Below, piece by piece: positions 21,031 through 33,670 of a stretch of 64,000 nucleotides of DNA. Numbering within the stretch: the first letter of the stretch is position 1; each line of letters starts with the position of its first letter. The position numbers and the translations under genes are program-made. The notes under the pieces were generated by a model. That model had not been told where the DNA came from, ran no database searches, and saw only the letters and a program-made list of their open reading frames with translations. Location: assembly GCA_015039465.1 (NCBI GenBank), contig MU130133.1, forward strand, positions 52,932 through 116,931. Reading direction: 5' to 3'. This DNA is from Phlegmacium glaucopus. Its lineage: Eukaryota; Basidiomycota; Agaricomycetes; Agaricales; Cortinariaceae.

Positions 21031-22037
21031 AAAAAAACAAGTAAAGAGTGTGTGCGTGTGTGTGAAAGAGCGACTGAAGTCGGAGAACAACTAGAAGGAG
21101 AAAATAAAAGTGTAAGGTCGCAAAAGAACGTGTTTGGTCGACGTTTGGTGCCACTGGCCGTAATGAATCGTAGAGTAGAATTCGTGGGGAAATCTATACT
21201 GCGCAGAAGTTTTTGAAAACTGCAAATACGTTTATCGATGATAATACTGCACAAATGAACCGATGAAACACTCATCTGATCTTGGAAGCATAATATCATC
21301 CTCGCAGGATCCCTTTGGCCTTGCGTAATAGCTGTTGCATTCCACATGGCAACAGCCATCACACAGCCACATGCACAGCTACAGTTGGTCAACGTTTATG
21401 TGACATACATAAATCTATATTTTTCCGCTTCGTAGGGATCCTGCAAGGCTGCAACCAATTACAGCTATTTTCAAAATGGTCGCATCTGGGCCTTCTCGAT
21501 TTTTATCCGGACTTGGGCTCAGACATTCTACTTAGTATTCGTCGAATCGTCAAGTATCCGTCCTGCAGCACCTGATTCCCATTATCGTTACAGTCGTTTG
21601 TACTTTGTTTTGCACAACGAAATTCACGGCGCAGAGTTTGATGTGACTGACGCTGACAGTCACGGTTCCACGCATCCCTGTAGGGACCTATGTCCTGGCG
21701 AGCCTCGTTTGATGACGAATATGAGCCTTCAGGCCTTCAGGATCTACGCAATGCTTCTTGTAGTTTACAATTATCCATGATAATCTATCGAGTCTCGACT
21801 AGTCTCTACTATGATTCAGTATGAAGATCCTGGAGGCCAAGATCCCTTGGCGGACCCTATTTGGCCAAACCTGATTGACAGCACATCAAACACTGCTGTG
21901 AATTCTATTGTGAAAAACAAAGCGCAAACGACTATAACCGCGTAATGGGATGGCAGTGCTGCAGGGCGTATATGTCAAAGAGGTAATTCAAAGAAGGTGA
22001 GGCGAGGAATCTCCTAATTCTATCATTCCTTCTCGCC
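21031..22037. promoter_or_regulatory. Divergent region between E1 and copy C
   Basis: Contains the duplicated upstream region of family E (about 21,040-21,340, matching 33,700-34,190). From 21,882 on it holds the duplicated upstream region of family I (matching 17,758-17,913). No separate gene is supported between them. Confidence 0.5.
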
Positions 22038-22569
22038 ATGTCTTTGTTCGAGGGAGCGTCCGAATTCACAATTCACGGCGGCCAATTCAGTCATATTGCC
22101 GGCGATGTCTACCTAGGACAGCACGAAGGCTCCAGCCAACGTAAGTTCAAGTTGGCTTTCTTTGTAATGGAAAGCTTCCAATATTTATGTCGTGCTCTCC
22201 TTCCCTTCAGTGGTCCGCAGGCTCGTCGAAAAAGACGCAGATTTGAATCAATACTCTGTCGAGCATAATACTTTAACGATACCTCACTTCTCAAAATCAC
22301 TCCTGCTCCAAGATATACCGGTAGATTCCGACGCAGGTCGTATCAGCAAAGGAAGTTGCTCTTTCGACCTTCTGGCCCGTTTAGGCCTTTTTCCAGGACA
22401 ACAAAACGATTCCCTGGCAAAATATGATGCGGATGTGCCTCTGGGTGCGGTAGTCAGCCGCGGCAACTGTTACTGTGGGCGTATTTCCCGGCATGGCTTC
22501 ATTTTCTTGGTGAGCAAGTATTTCCAACGTGCGTCGATGGTGGACATCAGGAAGTTAGGGAAATCCTGA
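22038..22569 (+). pseudogene. Family I copy C, truncated by element insertion
   Basis: Exon 1 (22038-22140) and exon 2 (from 22211) match copy B closely up to GATGGTGGA at 22544, where the TIR element begins. Reading runs 8 codons into the element (DIRKLGKS) and stops at 22569, so at most 153 residues could be made. This is the complementary half to copy A: A has what follows the same insertion point, C what precedes it. Confidence 0.88.
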
Positions 22570-25012
22570 TTTAGCAATATGACGTTTACGAACCCATTAC
22601 AATATTATATTACCTCAACAACAGCTTGTAACCTGTTAGATGCATGCTGCAAGACTAATGTGGTATTGTCAACTGGATAAAGTATTGCTTCTATAATGTG
22701 AACCAATTAATATATGGCAAGGATATTGTAACTGTACTGTGCAGTGGCTGCAAGGTTCGCAGTGGAATCATAGTATTATTATCAGAGACTGGATGGTTCA
22801 TCCCTCATTACAATCCCAGCACAGGATTGTAAGCCAGAAATAAGGCAGATATAAGCTTGTAAACAAATTATATTCCATTACAATATGGCAAGAATATTGT
22901 AACTGTATCAAAACTGTATTGTGCAGTGGCTGCAAGGCTCATAGTGGAATCACAGTATTATTATCAGATGCTGGATGGTTCATCCCTCATTACAATCCCA
23001 GCACAGGTTTCTAAGCCAGACATAGAGCAGATATAAGCTCGCAAACAAATCAGATTCTATTCCAAACGAGTCTCATAACTGCTAATTCAGCTGGAAAATT
23101 CGGGTCTTCTACCTTCCTAATTCCTTTCCCTCCTCCGCCCTCGCTTGCCTTAATCATCACTGGCCAACCAATTAGTTCAGCCTTCTTCAGGCCATCTTCA
23201 ACGGAAGTGATGCAAGCATCTGATATGCCTTGTCGGGAACGGTTACAAAACCGGCTAAGAATTGGCACGTAGGAGACCACTCGTCCTGGGCGTTGGCTGG
23301 TGTCCAGGTCCCGACTGCATTACTAACGGAGGTTTCTACGCCCAATACGACCAATTTCAACGACAGTAAATCATGTGTGCAGGTTACTACGCACCGGTGA
23401 TGCAGCATCAAGGATGATTCAGCAGAAGTGCGAGCGGCTGCATTTATCAACAAACACGTTCTAAGAATGAAAATGTTAATCCCATTCGGACGACACAGCA
23501 TTGGTCGCCAAGCTTGGGTGTGGAGCAGTCGTTATACGCCAGCCCCACTATCGCGCCATTTTGTTGTTGTTTGGTGGGTGAGAAGGCGGGGTGGCCCCAC
23601 AAGCCTGAGATATATAAACAGGAATTTCTTCTATCAACCCCCACTAATTCTACTCGCGCGAAATGATGCCACCACCACCACACTCACGCGATTAGTATTC
23701 CAGCCTGCCAACTTCTTTACATTACGAGAAATTGTTGCCAAACGCAGTGGGCACTTTGTCATTATGGTTGTCGGTGCGTTCCCCATTCATTTGGAGATGA
23801 AATTATGTTGTTGAATCGCTTCTCAAGGTGAATCTGGGTTGGGAAAAACCACGCTCATCAGCACCCTTTTCTCAGAGCTTGTCACCTGCGAAAAACTACA
23901 ACAAGCGTCATTTCTTCCCCTGTGTCAGAGATGGCTTCAACAACAGGTCAGTTCAATTCTCATACTTTAGCATCGCACTCACTTGTGACCTGTTCACAGA
24001 TATTAACAAATTTCGAGAAGTTGGATGAGTGAGCGAGACTATACTGTACTCGAGCGCCGGTATTCCTATCCTTCAGAAGGATTGGCGCGGTGAGTACTTC
24101 ATCTTTTATTTATACCTTGCTTTGCTTTTTAGGAGTTGATTTCTTGCTCAGATCTATGTCGTCCGCATTCCGTGGACCCTTGGCCAGAAGGTATATGAAT
24201 GGCGAGTTACTTCAACCCCAGACCGAGACAATGGCCCGGATTCACCAAATTTGCAATATCACGCCGCGCTATTACTATATCCGCTATACTGGTATGTTCT
24301 CGCCACTTGTATCGACGTTTCTATGGTCCTGACACTCTTTCTCAGGCTCGCTGGGCGCTTTCGGGCGACACTACTATTCAGGAAGTAGGCTCAATCAGTC
24401 ACAGCGTTGCCAGTTTAGAACCTGTAGTTATGTAGTAGCTGGAAAATACATCATTTTGGCTTTCTTTTCGGTGTGATACCCACACATGAATATTCATGAA
24501 AATTTCCAATATTTGAGAAAGTGAGACAGCATTGCAACCTGCTAACTATATTATATCTAGCTCGCAGACAGTGATGTGGTTTGCGATGCATTGCAAATCT
24601 CTGAGAATCTGACGCTGCTCTGTCGTCATGCAGAGAGGTGATATCAATTCCATAGTAATGCTGCATTATGACAAACTTATGACATTACATCTAAAATATT
24701 ATCTAGCAATATCTAGCAATGTAGCGGTGCATGGGAAATCTCAGATCTGGTACCTTGTAGACAATTGACGAGAATATTATAGCCATTCGGTCATCATACA
24801 GAGGGGTGATATCAATCTCATAGTAATCTAGCATCGCTACAACAAACTGATGATATCACGGGTCAAATATTAACTGGACCTGGCACTATCTAGCAATATC
24901 TGACATTGTGAGTGGACCTAAAATATGGTGACCAGTTCATAACGCCCACAACCGTCTGTAATGCATTTTGGGAGCTCACAACGCTAGATAGGGTTTTCCC
25001 CAATTTACTGAT
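22546..25012 (+). mobile_element. 2.47 kb TIR element carrying acetyl-CoA carboxylase and septin gene fragments
   Basis: Imperfect terminal inverted repeats: ATCAGGAAGTTAGGGAAA at the left, and the complement of the right end reads ATCAGTAAATTGGGGAAA. Pairs of tandem repeats of about 175-180 bp lie inside each end (22,690-23,045 and 24,660-24,900). No transposase is visible, so it would depend on one elsewhere. Host-gene pieces: (1) minus strand 23,280-23,050 encodes [20 protein letters not shown], the ATP-grasp biotin-carboxylase core of acetyl-CoA carboxylase. (2) Plus strand 23,730-23,905 encodes IVAKRSGHFVIMVVG, an intron (GTGCGT donor, TCAAG acceptor), then GESGLGKTTLISTLF, the septin P-loop. 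(3) About 24,050-24,400 holds further intron-split fragments I cannot name. Retained introns point to DNA-level capture. The superfamily is not determined; a 3 bp GGA duplication is possible. Confidence 0.8.
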
Positions 25013-25287
25013 GGAAGCAGAAATATCTGCGACAACGATATATTTTTAGCAGAATATCGCAGAAAAAAATCTGCATTGTTGGACAAAATCTGCAGTTGGC
25101 TGTGTTTGTCTGTTGGGCTCCGATATTCACAGAAAATCACAGAAAATCACATGTCCGAGTTTCACTGGGCCTGAAGGCTCACATTCGTTGTCAAACATAG
25201 TCCTGTTTTTACCGCGCCCCCGGACCCAGGCTTGTCATGACCCGGGTCTGACGAGGTCAGACCCTGACCCGTCGTCAAGTGACTTGA
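25013..25287. other. Unassigned sequence right of the TIR element
   Basis: The expected continuation of the family I gene (GGTGGCAGG) is absent here. Instead there are repeats of a GCAGAAATATC/TCGCAGAAA-type word (25,016-25,150), suggesting another small element or a rearrangement breakpoint. Confidence 0.45.
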
Positions 25288-25700
25288 TAGGGATGCTGAA
25301 GTTCAGTTCGGTTCGGTTCGGGACCCATTTTCTCAGAACCAGAACCAGAACCACTTAGGAAAACTAGAACCAGAACCAGAACCAGAACAGAACCAACAGA
25401 ACCGGTTCTCTTGGTTCGGTTCTGGTTCAGAACCAGTTCAAACCATAAGAACCAGTTAAAAATAGACTTTTGTTAGGATATCACCAATTAGACAAGAATT
25501 TTTTATTTTAAGTTTTATTTTCTAAAATTACACCTTATTTATAAATATATCTTAAAAGTTGAGGCCAGAAGTTTGTAGTATTGGTGTTATAACCATGACA
25601 TCACTAATAGCAAACATGAAAAGAAAAAATACTATTGTTAGGTAACACTCAGTTTTCCATCCAATCAGTCCAACTCCTGACTTTCAGTCTTTCACATGAA
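25288..25700. mobile_element. Partial hAT-type MITE, inverted copy of the right part of the next element
   Basis: Starts TAGGGATGCTGAAGTTC and is the near-exact inverted complement of 26,687-27,098, including the run of GGTTCTG/CAGAACC words. It ends abruptly at 25,700, so it is truncated and has no second terminus. Confidence 0.8.
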
Positions 25701-25875
25701 CACGGTTGTAGATTTCTCAGGTCAGTATTATCATTGATAAATGTATTTGCAGTTTTCAGAAACTTCTGCGCAGTATAGATTTCCCCACGAATTCTACTCT
25801 ACATCATTACAGCCAGTGGCACCAGACGTTGACCAAACACATTCTTTTGCAACATTTTCTCCTTCTAGTTGTTCT

Positions 25876-27098
25876 TAGGGATGCCAAAGTTCGGTTCTGG
25901 TTCTGGTTCACCCCCAGCCATCTGGTTCTGGTTCTGGTTCTGGATTGGCCAGAAATCTGAGAACCAGTTCTGAACCGGTTCGAACCGGTTCTGAACCACT
26001 TTATCCCAAGGCAAATACTTAAGTAAGATATCTACTTATTTGCATGTTAAATGACACACTACCTGTATCTATAATGAAAATATTTATTCAAGTCACCAAC
26101 ACTATATATTTCCAATCAGAAGTACATTATTCTTTGGTCTGGCATAGTACATAATCAATAACATGTCTCATTTACTTTATAACTTCAGGTTTACCATGTT
26201 ATTAATATACTCATATTGCAAGAATCCAATTTATAGTTGTCACCTAGCAGAGGATCCAAAGAGGAAAGGATAAGGATCCCTGCTAAAGTGAGGGGGGATT
26301 TAAATACTAATATAAAGATAATGGAGTTATGGAAAATAAATAATCAAATAGTGTCATGTGAAAATAATAAAATGATAAGTGGTACAATACCAGAATAAAT
26401 GAAAAATGACAAGTTTGTATTTCATTATTAATATTATTAGTTTTACCTTTCACTGATTTATCTGGAATAAGAGGTAACCAATTTAGACCTTTTATAAAAA
26501 ATGATTTAGAGTTTGGGAATTTAGAGTTTGGGCTGAACTGGTCATGTTCAGGTACTCAGGTGAAAGTTGGGGCCAAATGAAAATGAAGAGTAGAAATGAG
26601 AGGGGAACTAAGTTTGTTGGTGAGGTGGAATTTACAGTTTTGGAATTAGGTTTGGGCTTGGGTGTGAAGCTCATTGGGTCTGGGTGTTCATGTGAAAGAC
26701 TGAAAGTCAGGAGTTGGACTGATTGGATGGAAAACTGAGTGTTACCTAACAATAGTATTTTTTCTTTTCATGTTTGCTATTAGTGATGTCATGGTTATAA
26801 CACCAATACTACAAACTTCTGGCCTCAACTTTTAAGATATATTTATAAATAAGGTGTAATTTTAGAAAATAAAACTTAAAATGAAAAATTCTTGTCTAAT
26901 TGGTGATATCCTAACAAAATCTATTGTTAACTGGTTCTTATGGTTTGAACTGGTTCTGAACCAGAACCGAACCAAGAGAACCGGTTCTGTTGGTTCTGTT
27001 CTGGTTCTGGTTCTGGTTCTAGTTTTCCTAAGTGGTTCTGGTTCTGGTTCTGAGAAAATGGGTTCCGAACTGAACCGAACTGAACTTCGGCATCCCTA
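25876..27098. mobile_element. hAT-type MITE, GGTTCTG family, with 8 bp target duplication
   Basis: Termini TAGGGATGCCAAAGTTCGG and, inverted at the right, TAGGGATGCCGAAGTTCAG. Flanked on both sides by GTTGTTCT (25868-25875 and 27099-27106), an 8 bp target-site duplication typical of hAT. Subterminal regions are packed with GGTTCTG/CAGAACC words. A short internal palindrome with TAGCAG..GGATCC lies near 26,250. No transposase frame. Inserted in the duplicated upstream DNA of family E. Confidence 0.88.
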
Positions 27099-27146
27099 GT
27101 TGTTCTCTGGCTTCAGTTGCTCTTTCACACACACACACACACATAC

Positions 27147-27769
27147 TAGTGATGGACAGGTCCGGTTTGGTCCGGTTTTTTGCCTATTTTTCCGAACCGA
27201 GAACTGGACTCATGGTCCGGTTCAGGCATTTGGCTGAACTTTGAACTGAACCTCGGTTCAGGTCCGGTTCAGGTCTGGTTCAGGTTTGGACCTGTAAAAT
27301 TTCCCACCATTAAATTTGCCTGGAAAAGGTTGCACTCATGGTAAATATTTTATCTGATCAGGTTTCCATTGAAGTAGAGGTTGAGTAGAGGTTTTTAATT
27401 GAGGTTTTTGTCTTTAATTTGAGCTTAGGGGGGGGCTAGGGCCTGTTTATTTAATAATATTATAACTAATAAAACCTGAAAACTGCCAAATCCTAACCAA
27501 TTTGCAGCCATTAGAGTAATAAGCAAGTAATGAAAGTAATGAAAGTACATTATACTGGAAAAACACCAGAATTTTTACAAAATTTCTATTTTTTCTACCC
27601 TAAAAATGAAGTGGTTTGAACCAGGTTTGAACCTTTCATAAATGCCTGAACCCTGAACTGAACCTTTGGTTCGGTTCAGCCAATCCTCTGAACTTGAACT
27701 GAACTTTAGGTTCAGTTCAGGGTGGTTCAGGTTCGAACCAAAGTTCAGGACTGAACTTGTCCATCACTA
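27147..27769. mobile_element. hAT-type MITE, GGTCCGG/GGTTCAG family
   Basis: Begins TAGTGATGGACAGG and ends in CTTGTCCATCACTA. Flanked by ACACATAC on both sides (27139-27146 and 27770-27777). Subterminal arrays of GGTCCGGTT and GGTTCAGG words. It landed in a (CA)n tract in the 5' region of pseudogene E2. Confidence 0.88.
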
Positions 27770-27821
27770 ACACATACACACTCTTTACTTGTTTTTTTTT
27801 CTTTCCTCTACTAGAGGAACT

Positions 27822-28960
27822 TTATTCGAAGAATCAATTCAGTCAATATACTACTACGACCCAAACCTCCAGCTATCTGACCACAAACCCTCGTACCCTT
27901 CCTGAACAAAGGCTCTCTCAATCTGTACGGCGTCAACACACTGCCGAGCCAATCTGCTGGGTTCAGTCTGGGCACGGCAGCGACGCAGATCAGGAATATA
28001 ATAAAAGCAGTTTGCCATTTCGCCAACGCACTAATTCTACGACTTCCGCCAAAACAATTCGAACACGGCCCACTACTGCGAAACTCGGGAACGTTACGGA
28101 TGGGGTAACAATTCAAGTTGCTCAGAACTCTGCCCCTCGCAACAGCAGTGCCACTCCTACCTCCTCTTCGATCAATCACGAGTTTTTAAAAAAACTCTCC
28201 TTTCAACCCCTTCATCTCTTTCACTCACTACTGTCAGAGCGAAAGGTTCTCAAAAAGAGAAAGTCAAGAAAAGTGGCAGTGACCCGGTGCCGAAATCACT
28301 ACCGACGATTTTCAATGTAGGGCAATCGAGTCTTTTTTATCTGAATCAGTAACTCTACTAACAACTGCTTCAACTACTGCTACTACTCGCTCTGCTTTCT
28401 CCTTTTATGAAATCTCCCTTTTGGACGTGGAGACCTTACCATCGATCCTGAGTCTGCCTGATAATTCTACACCCAAAAATAACCCCGCCATGACCGCATC
28501 CTCGAATTCCTATTCCGCATCTTCCGGCGCGCCTTTCTCTGCTCCTTACCACGACGATGCTGTACTCGGGGTGGAATTCCCATTCCCTTTAAACAGGCAC
28601 TCCAACGTCATCATTGAGAATATCGGAGTCAAGGAGGCAAAAAACATAAACAAGGGAAGGGAGAGTCCTCTGAACAAACATATTACGACCGTGAGGCCAA
28701 GCTTGTATCCACATTCTGGCCCTACATCCTCCCTTGCTCTACGTTCTCTCCGTCAGAATACGGCACCTCTCATTCCGTTGGCACGTCAAACTACCTCTTC
28801 GACGTCCACAGGTCCCTCCTCATCTAGGAAAGACGCTTGGGGTTGTGTGCATCTCGGGGCTGCTGACTGCGAGCTCTCCATCGCGTTTCTCCAGACATCA
28901 CATTACGAAGCATGGGATTTGGGTACGAGTACGTGTCTCGAGTCATTTAACACTCACTTA
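27822..28960 (+). pseudogene. Family E pseudogene E2
   Basis: Matches exon 1 of E3 through most of its length, but has no ATG at the E3 start position (reads CTACTAGAGGAACTTTATTC). A frame shift near 28,190-28,200 (in the run AAAAAAACTC) leads to a stop at 28,318. The second frame (28,421-28,975) resumes the family E reading to ..AWDLG. Exon 2 is missing and is replaced by the spacer shared with E1. Confidence 0.8.
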
Positions 28961-29424
28961 TGCGTTATGAGCTAATCAACTGTACATTGGCTATTTATAT
29001 TATAATTCATTGTACCTGTAGGATCAATGCAAGATCGCATTGCAATCAACAAGATCCGAAACCGAGTTCTTCTCGACTTGGCTCGAAATCAGCTGGCGTG
29101 GGTCGATGGGGCTCAATAATGTTACAGTCATATTACATAGCTGTAGATAGAAACTACTCAATATAAATACATTTTGCTCGAAACTGTAAGGCTATACTTG
29201 AAATTGCTAGATTATGAAACATATATCATTTGAGCCTGTTCTAGCATACAACAAACACATAACTAAATCTAACAAGTGTCACGTAGCTCAGTAAGGTTGT
29301 ATATGGCGATGTGCGTTTCTCATTGGCCGTGCATAGCGAATGCGCCGCTTTTCTGGAGTAATGTTGAGAGAGGTCTAATGCCGTCCTCTGCAGTGCCCAA
29401 TGAAATACGCACTCCCTACCAGAA
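28961..29424. other. Convergent spacer between E2 and copy D
   Basis: Inverted counterpart of 19,390-19,904. No gene is supported; a 68-codon frame at 28,960 (+) overlaps the junction and has its counterpart at the other copy only through duplication. Confidence 0.6.
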
Positions 29425-30922
29425 TTATCCTATAAAAAGCTCGTCATCCTCCGCTCCAACAAACCGGATCCACTCTTCAGGTGCCTCTCTTGCTCGTAAC
29501 AGAACTCGAGACGCGTTCCACAGCGAAAGGAATGCTATAAACCCTTGAAATGCTACCAGAGCAACGTTATTCTTGTTAGTATGGAGCAATTTTTGGAGCT
29601 CCTGTTGGATATGGCCGTTGCTAAGCCTTCCGCCACCATTTGAATTATCCATAGGCTGAAAGCCATCCAGGATTTGGAGAAAACGGTCGTGAGATGTTTT
29701 GATAAGCTTTGTGAGATCTACCCGAGGACTCCGGAAGTGCTTGTGCGCCGCCAGCATATCCGACATGGCCAGGCCAACAAATGTATGAAAAACTACAAAT
29801 TCCGCAAGTTAGCCGAGTATCATTTACGCGAAAGCTGAAATCGCACTTTCGTAGGACATTCCGCGAATTTTTTTGCGAGAAAGAAGACGGTAGTGACCTA
29901 TGCAGAAGGCCAACTTCTCTGCTGGACTCGAACTCGGAGTTGACAATATTGTTTCTGCCCGAGTACTGTCATCGATGGGCGGAAGGTTGTTCAACGCAGT
30001 AACAAATTCCGCGGGCTCTCTGAGTCCATCGAAAACAGAGAGGACAGTATCTATCATCGAATAGGCGAACTCTTGAAGTCGCTCCCACCTTTGAAGAGTC
30101 GGTTTCGTCATGTAAATCATCGCCTTCGGGACGCCATAGAATTGCCCTGATGCTATGCTTTCAAACGGTTCGCCTGTATTTCGATGCCATTGGAATATAT
30201 TCTCAGCAATGGCAGGAGAGGAACCGGTGGTGGACAAGTATTCTCCTTGGGCAACACGAAGAATGTCATCCAGATCCTGGTCCTGTACGAGATCGATGTA
30301 GGAGGATCGGGTACCGGTGTCAAAGTGAATGAAAGTACGGTCCTCGATTTCGTAGCATTTGAATCGCCCGATGCTTGTCAAAAGGACAATGCAAGATCCA
30401 CCTCCTGCCACCTCCACCATCGACGCACGTTGGAAATACTTGCTCACCAAGAAAATGAAGCCATGCCGAGAAATACACCCACAGTAACAGTTGCCGCGGC
30501 TGACTACCGCACCCAGAGGCACATCCGCATCATATTTTGCCAGCGAATCGTTTTGTTGTCCTGGAAAAAGGCCCAAACGGGCCAGAAGGTCGAAAGAGCA
30601 ACTCCCTTTGCTGATACGACCTGCGTCGGCGTCTATCGGTATATCTTGAAGCAGGAGTGATTTTGAGAAATGAGGTATCGTTAAAGTATTATGCTCGACA
30701 GAGTATTGATTCAAATCTGCGTCTTTTTCGACGAGCCTGCGGACCACTGGAGGGAAGGAGAGCACGACATAAACATTGGAACCTTTCCATTACACAGAGG
30801 GCCAACTTGAACTTACGTTGGCTGGAGCCTTCGTGCTGTCCTAGGTAGACGTCGCCGGCGATATGATTGTTGAATTGGCCGCCGTGAATTGTGAATTCGG
30901 ACGCTCCCTCGAACAAAGACAT
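29425..30922 (-). CDS. Family I copy D, unknown protein (457 aa)
   Basis: Three exons, 30922-30817, 30746-29847 and 29792-29425, chain without stops to 457 residues. Introns are 70 and 54 bp; the last donor is GTGCGA. It is close to copy B but differs clearly in the segment before the last intron (LAFCIGHYRLLSRKKIRGMS against the corresponding part of B). It has one extra residue (His) in the N-terminal motif (GGQFNNHIAGDVY). With B, this is one of two family I copies that could encode a full protein. Promoter sequence upstream of 30,950 differs from B and C. Function not recognised. Confidence 0.7.
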
Positions 30923-33670
30923 GGCGAGAAGGAATGATAGAATGAGGAGGCTTCTTCGTTTAAATCACCTCTTTGACATATATGGATGCTCTTGTCTGGC
31001 AGCACTGCCATCCTGTTACGCAGTTAACGACATGGGAACTCACGGGAATCAGGTTACGAGACGGCTCGCTCTATCATTTGCTCACCACGGCCATCCATCA
31101 CGTGCAAATCCACAGTCATAAGAATTTTAATCTTGACGTTTGCAAGAGGTCCAAAATTTTGAGATTAAGTCAAATTAACATAGAAATCAGGGATATACGA
31201 TAGAGAGAAAAAAGTTGCAATGTCTACTTTAAATAAAATAAAATAAATGGACTCGTAAATGCCATGCAAAGCAAAGCAATGGCCCTCAAACAAAGTGGTG
31301 CCCCGAAACTCACCAAGATGTCTGAGTGTAAAAATACCAGTCGTACTGTTTGTAGACCTAATACAATTCCGTTTGGCAGACATACTGTACTCATCCTTAT
31401 ATACCCTAACTACGTGCTTATTAATACCCGCCGGTCCGTGCTCCTTGCAGCTCGCACGCGGAATCCGGTTTACCGTTGGTTGTGCTGGGTTTGTTATCTG
31501 CCCGGCAAAGTCCGAAAAGAGCACGGTTCGCCAATATTTTAACCATTGTGAGCTCAAAAATGAGGATTAAAGTGAGCTCTCAGCGTGAATTCATGAAAAC
31601 CTATGTTTAGAATGATCCTATCTCTTAAAATATATGAAAGGTGCCTTTGTTGAGGCTGTAAAGATCAATATGTTATCTGCCTGAGACTTATGTTATCTAC
31701 CATAGCCAATCAGAGGCCTTTGTTATCTGCCAACTGAAACATTTTGTTCCCATTACTTCAGTTTAAATTATTATGCTCCCAATTTTTTAATTTACAACCA
31801 AATAGAATTTTACTACCATCATGGATATTTTCATATTTTACTAGTGGAGGTGAACAATCCCCAGTAACAGCCTGACCCAGTCACACTGTGTGACACAGCC
31901 ATTGATGTCACATTTACTGATACAGTTGTAGTTCCTTGAGTTATTGACTGTTTCCCTCCATTTTTTTTGCAAAGTATACATAGTATAGTGTATATAATAC
32001 AATAATCCTGAATATTACCCCTAAATAAATGAAATATTCTGGGAAAATTGCAATATTATGACCAAGATCTTATACATTCTGATGTCAATCATCCACATCC
32101 TCCCAATCCTGCTCATCATCTCAGCAATATGTCTCCCCAGTTTTACTAACCTCATCAAGGATGAGCTTACAAGTGCCAAAGAGGCCTAAGTGAAGGATAT
32201 GAGGAACAAGATAAGGGTATGGATATTCAGATCCTTCTAGGAACTGTCACAAGGAATCTTGTGTATTTTCAACAATTTTCTGCTTTGAGCCATGTAGCTC
32301 TTTTTTTTCTGAATTTTTTGCAATTTGTTTTATCAAAATCCGTGGAGAAATGACCTGGCTACACCTCCTGCATGGTGGCCCTGCTTCGTCAAATTTAGAA
32401 TATGTCCAAATTAGGCAACTCAACTTGCTCACATCAATTATTGATCTACCATGGTGGGCCCACAGATTACTCATTTCTTCACCATTCTGGACAAATAAAA
32501 TTGCAAAATGTAGAGAATGTTTAGATGTACATGTCCATGGGTCCAAACCCGGAAAATTTTATAGTTTACCCATGACAATCACCAGTGCATCTCTTGCTTC
32601 CACCTGTGTCTTCTTGGGCTATTATCTTCACAACAGATAGGATTTAGGATTACATTTGCAGGGATAAAATAATCTACTTGTATATGGCTTCAATTCTACG
32701 AGTTTAAATTTTTAATTACTGGCCCCTAACCATGTTAAAGTGCACATTTTGAGGGTCTATCTTGACATAGGGGGCACTAATTAAAATTTTGGACTTGTAG
32801 ATCAATTGGAATTTAAATTCTAAGCAAAATCCTCCTGCAAATTATGCTCATAGGTGCTGTGGTTGAAGGGATAATGTCCAATCTCTTTGGAGCCTCATAT
32901 TTGGCAGGCAATTGACATTCATTTCGCATTTTTGGGTCAAATATAATGTTTTTCCTGTAAGGAATATCTTAGGCATGTATAATTACTTCTTATTCTTAAA
33001 TACAGCACAAATTATTTTGTATCTCAGAGGTGTGGAGAGCACAAATGTGATGTCTCAAGAATTTGGCCGTGTCACACATACTGAGGATTGTGCAACCCCA
33101 TTACTAGTGTGCTGGAAGAGAAAAATTGTTCCGAATGTAAATTTCTTGCCTGCATAGCCACATGTTATCTGCCATGCCTACAGATTTATACATTGAGACT
33201 CTGTCAAGCTATTAAATACAAATGCAAGCTGACCTTAATTTAATTAATGGATGTGCAACTATAATTCAGTAAAAAAAAGAAGTTATTCAGAATTGTGAAC
33301 ACTACAAAAGAAGTGCAAAAGATAGTGTACATGCGCGCTTTGCGCGCAAGAAAAAAAAAAGTCATTCATATTAAGGCAATAATTAGGCATGTTTTTCCAT
33401 TTTTAATTCTCTCCCACATCTTTTTCATTTTTTGGATACCCAGTACTATGAACGGTAAACCCGGAATCCACCATTCCAACACTGAGCCCAAGTCAAATTG
33501 AGAAGGCACAGATGCGGAAACATCTACAAAATAACTGTAATTGGTTTCAGGATAATCCCGCCCCCCAAAGCGCGCAATTCCTACGAAGCGGCACACGAAC
33601 ATTGATCATTGGCTGTGCATGTGGCTGTGTCAGTCACCATCATGATAACACCGCAAACATCAAAAACCCA
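30923..33670. other. Non-coding, probably element-derived region
   Basis: No coherent coding frame. Words TTATCTGCC recur at about 31,490, 31,672, 31,721 and 33,167. A stretch starting TAGTGGAGGTGAACAATCC (31,842) and one ending near 33,102 read as weak inverted counterparts and hold several GTGTGACAC words, so a decayed TIR element of about 1.2 kb is possible. Target duplications could not be found. Confidence 0.4.

Noticed and set aside
27811..28179. Antisense frames over families E and I (for example 28179-27811 and 30184-30660).
   Set aside because: They mirror the sense coding frames and recur only where the sense copies recur.
31842..33102. A complete TIR element with GTGTGACAC words.
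   Set aside because: The ends are only weakly complementary and no matching target duplication could be found, so it is listed only as a possibility.
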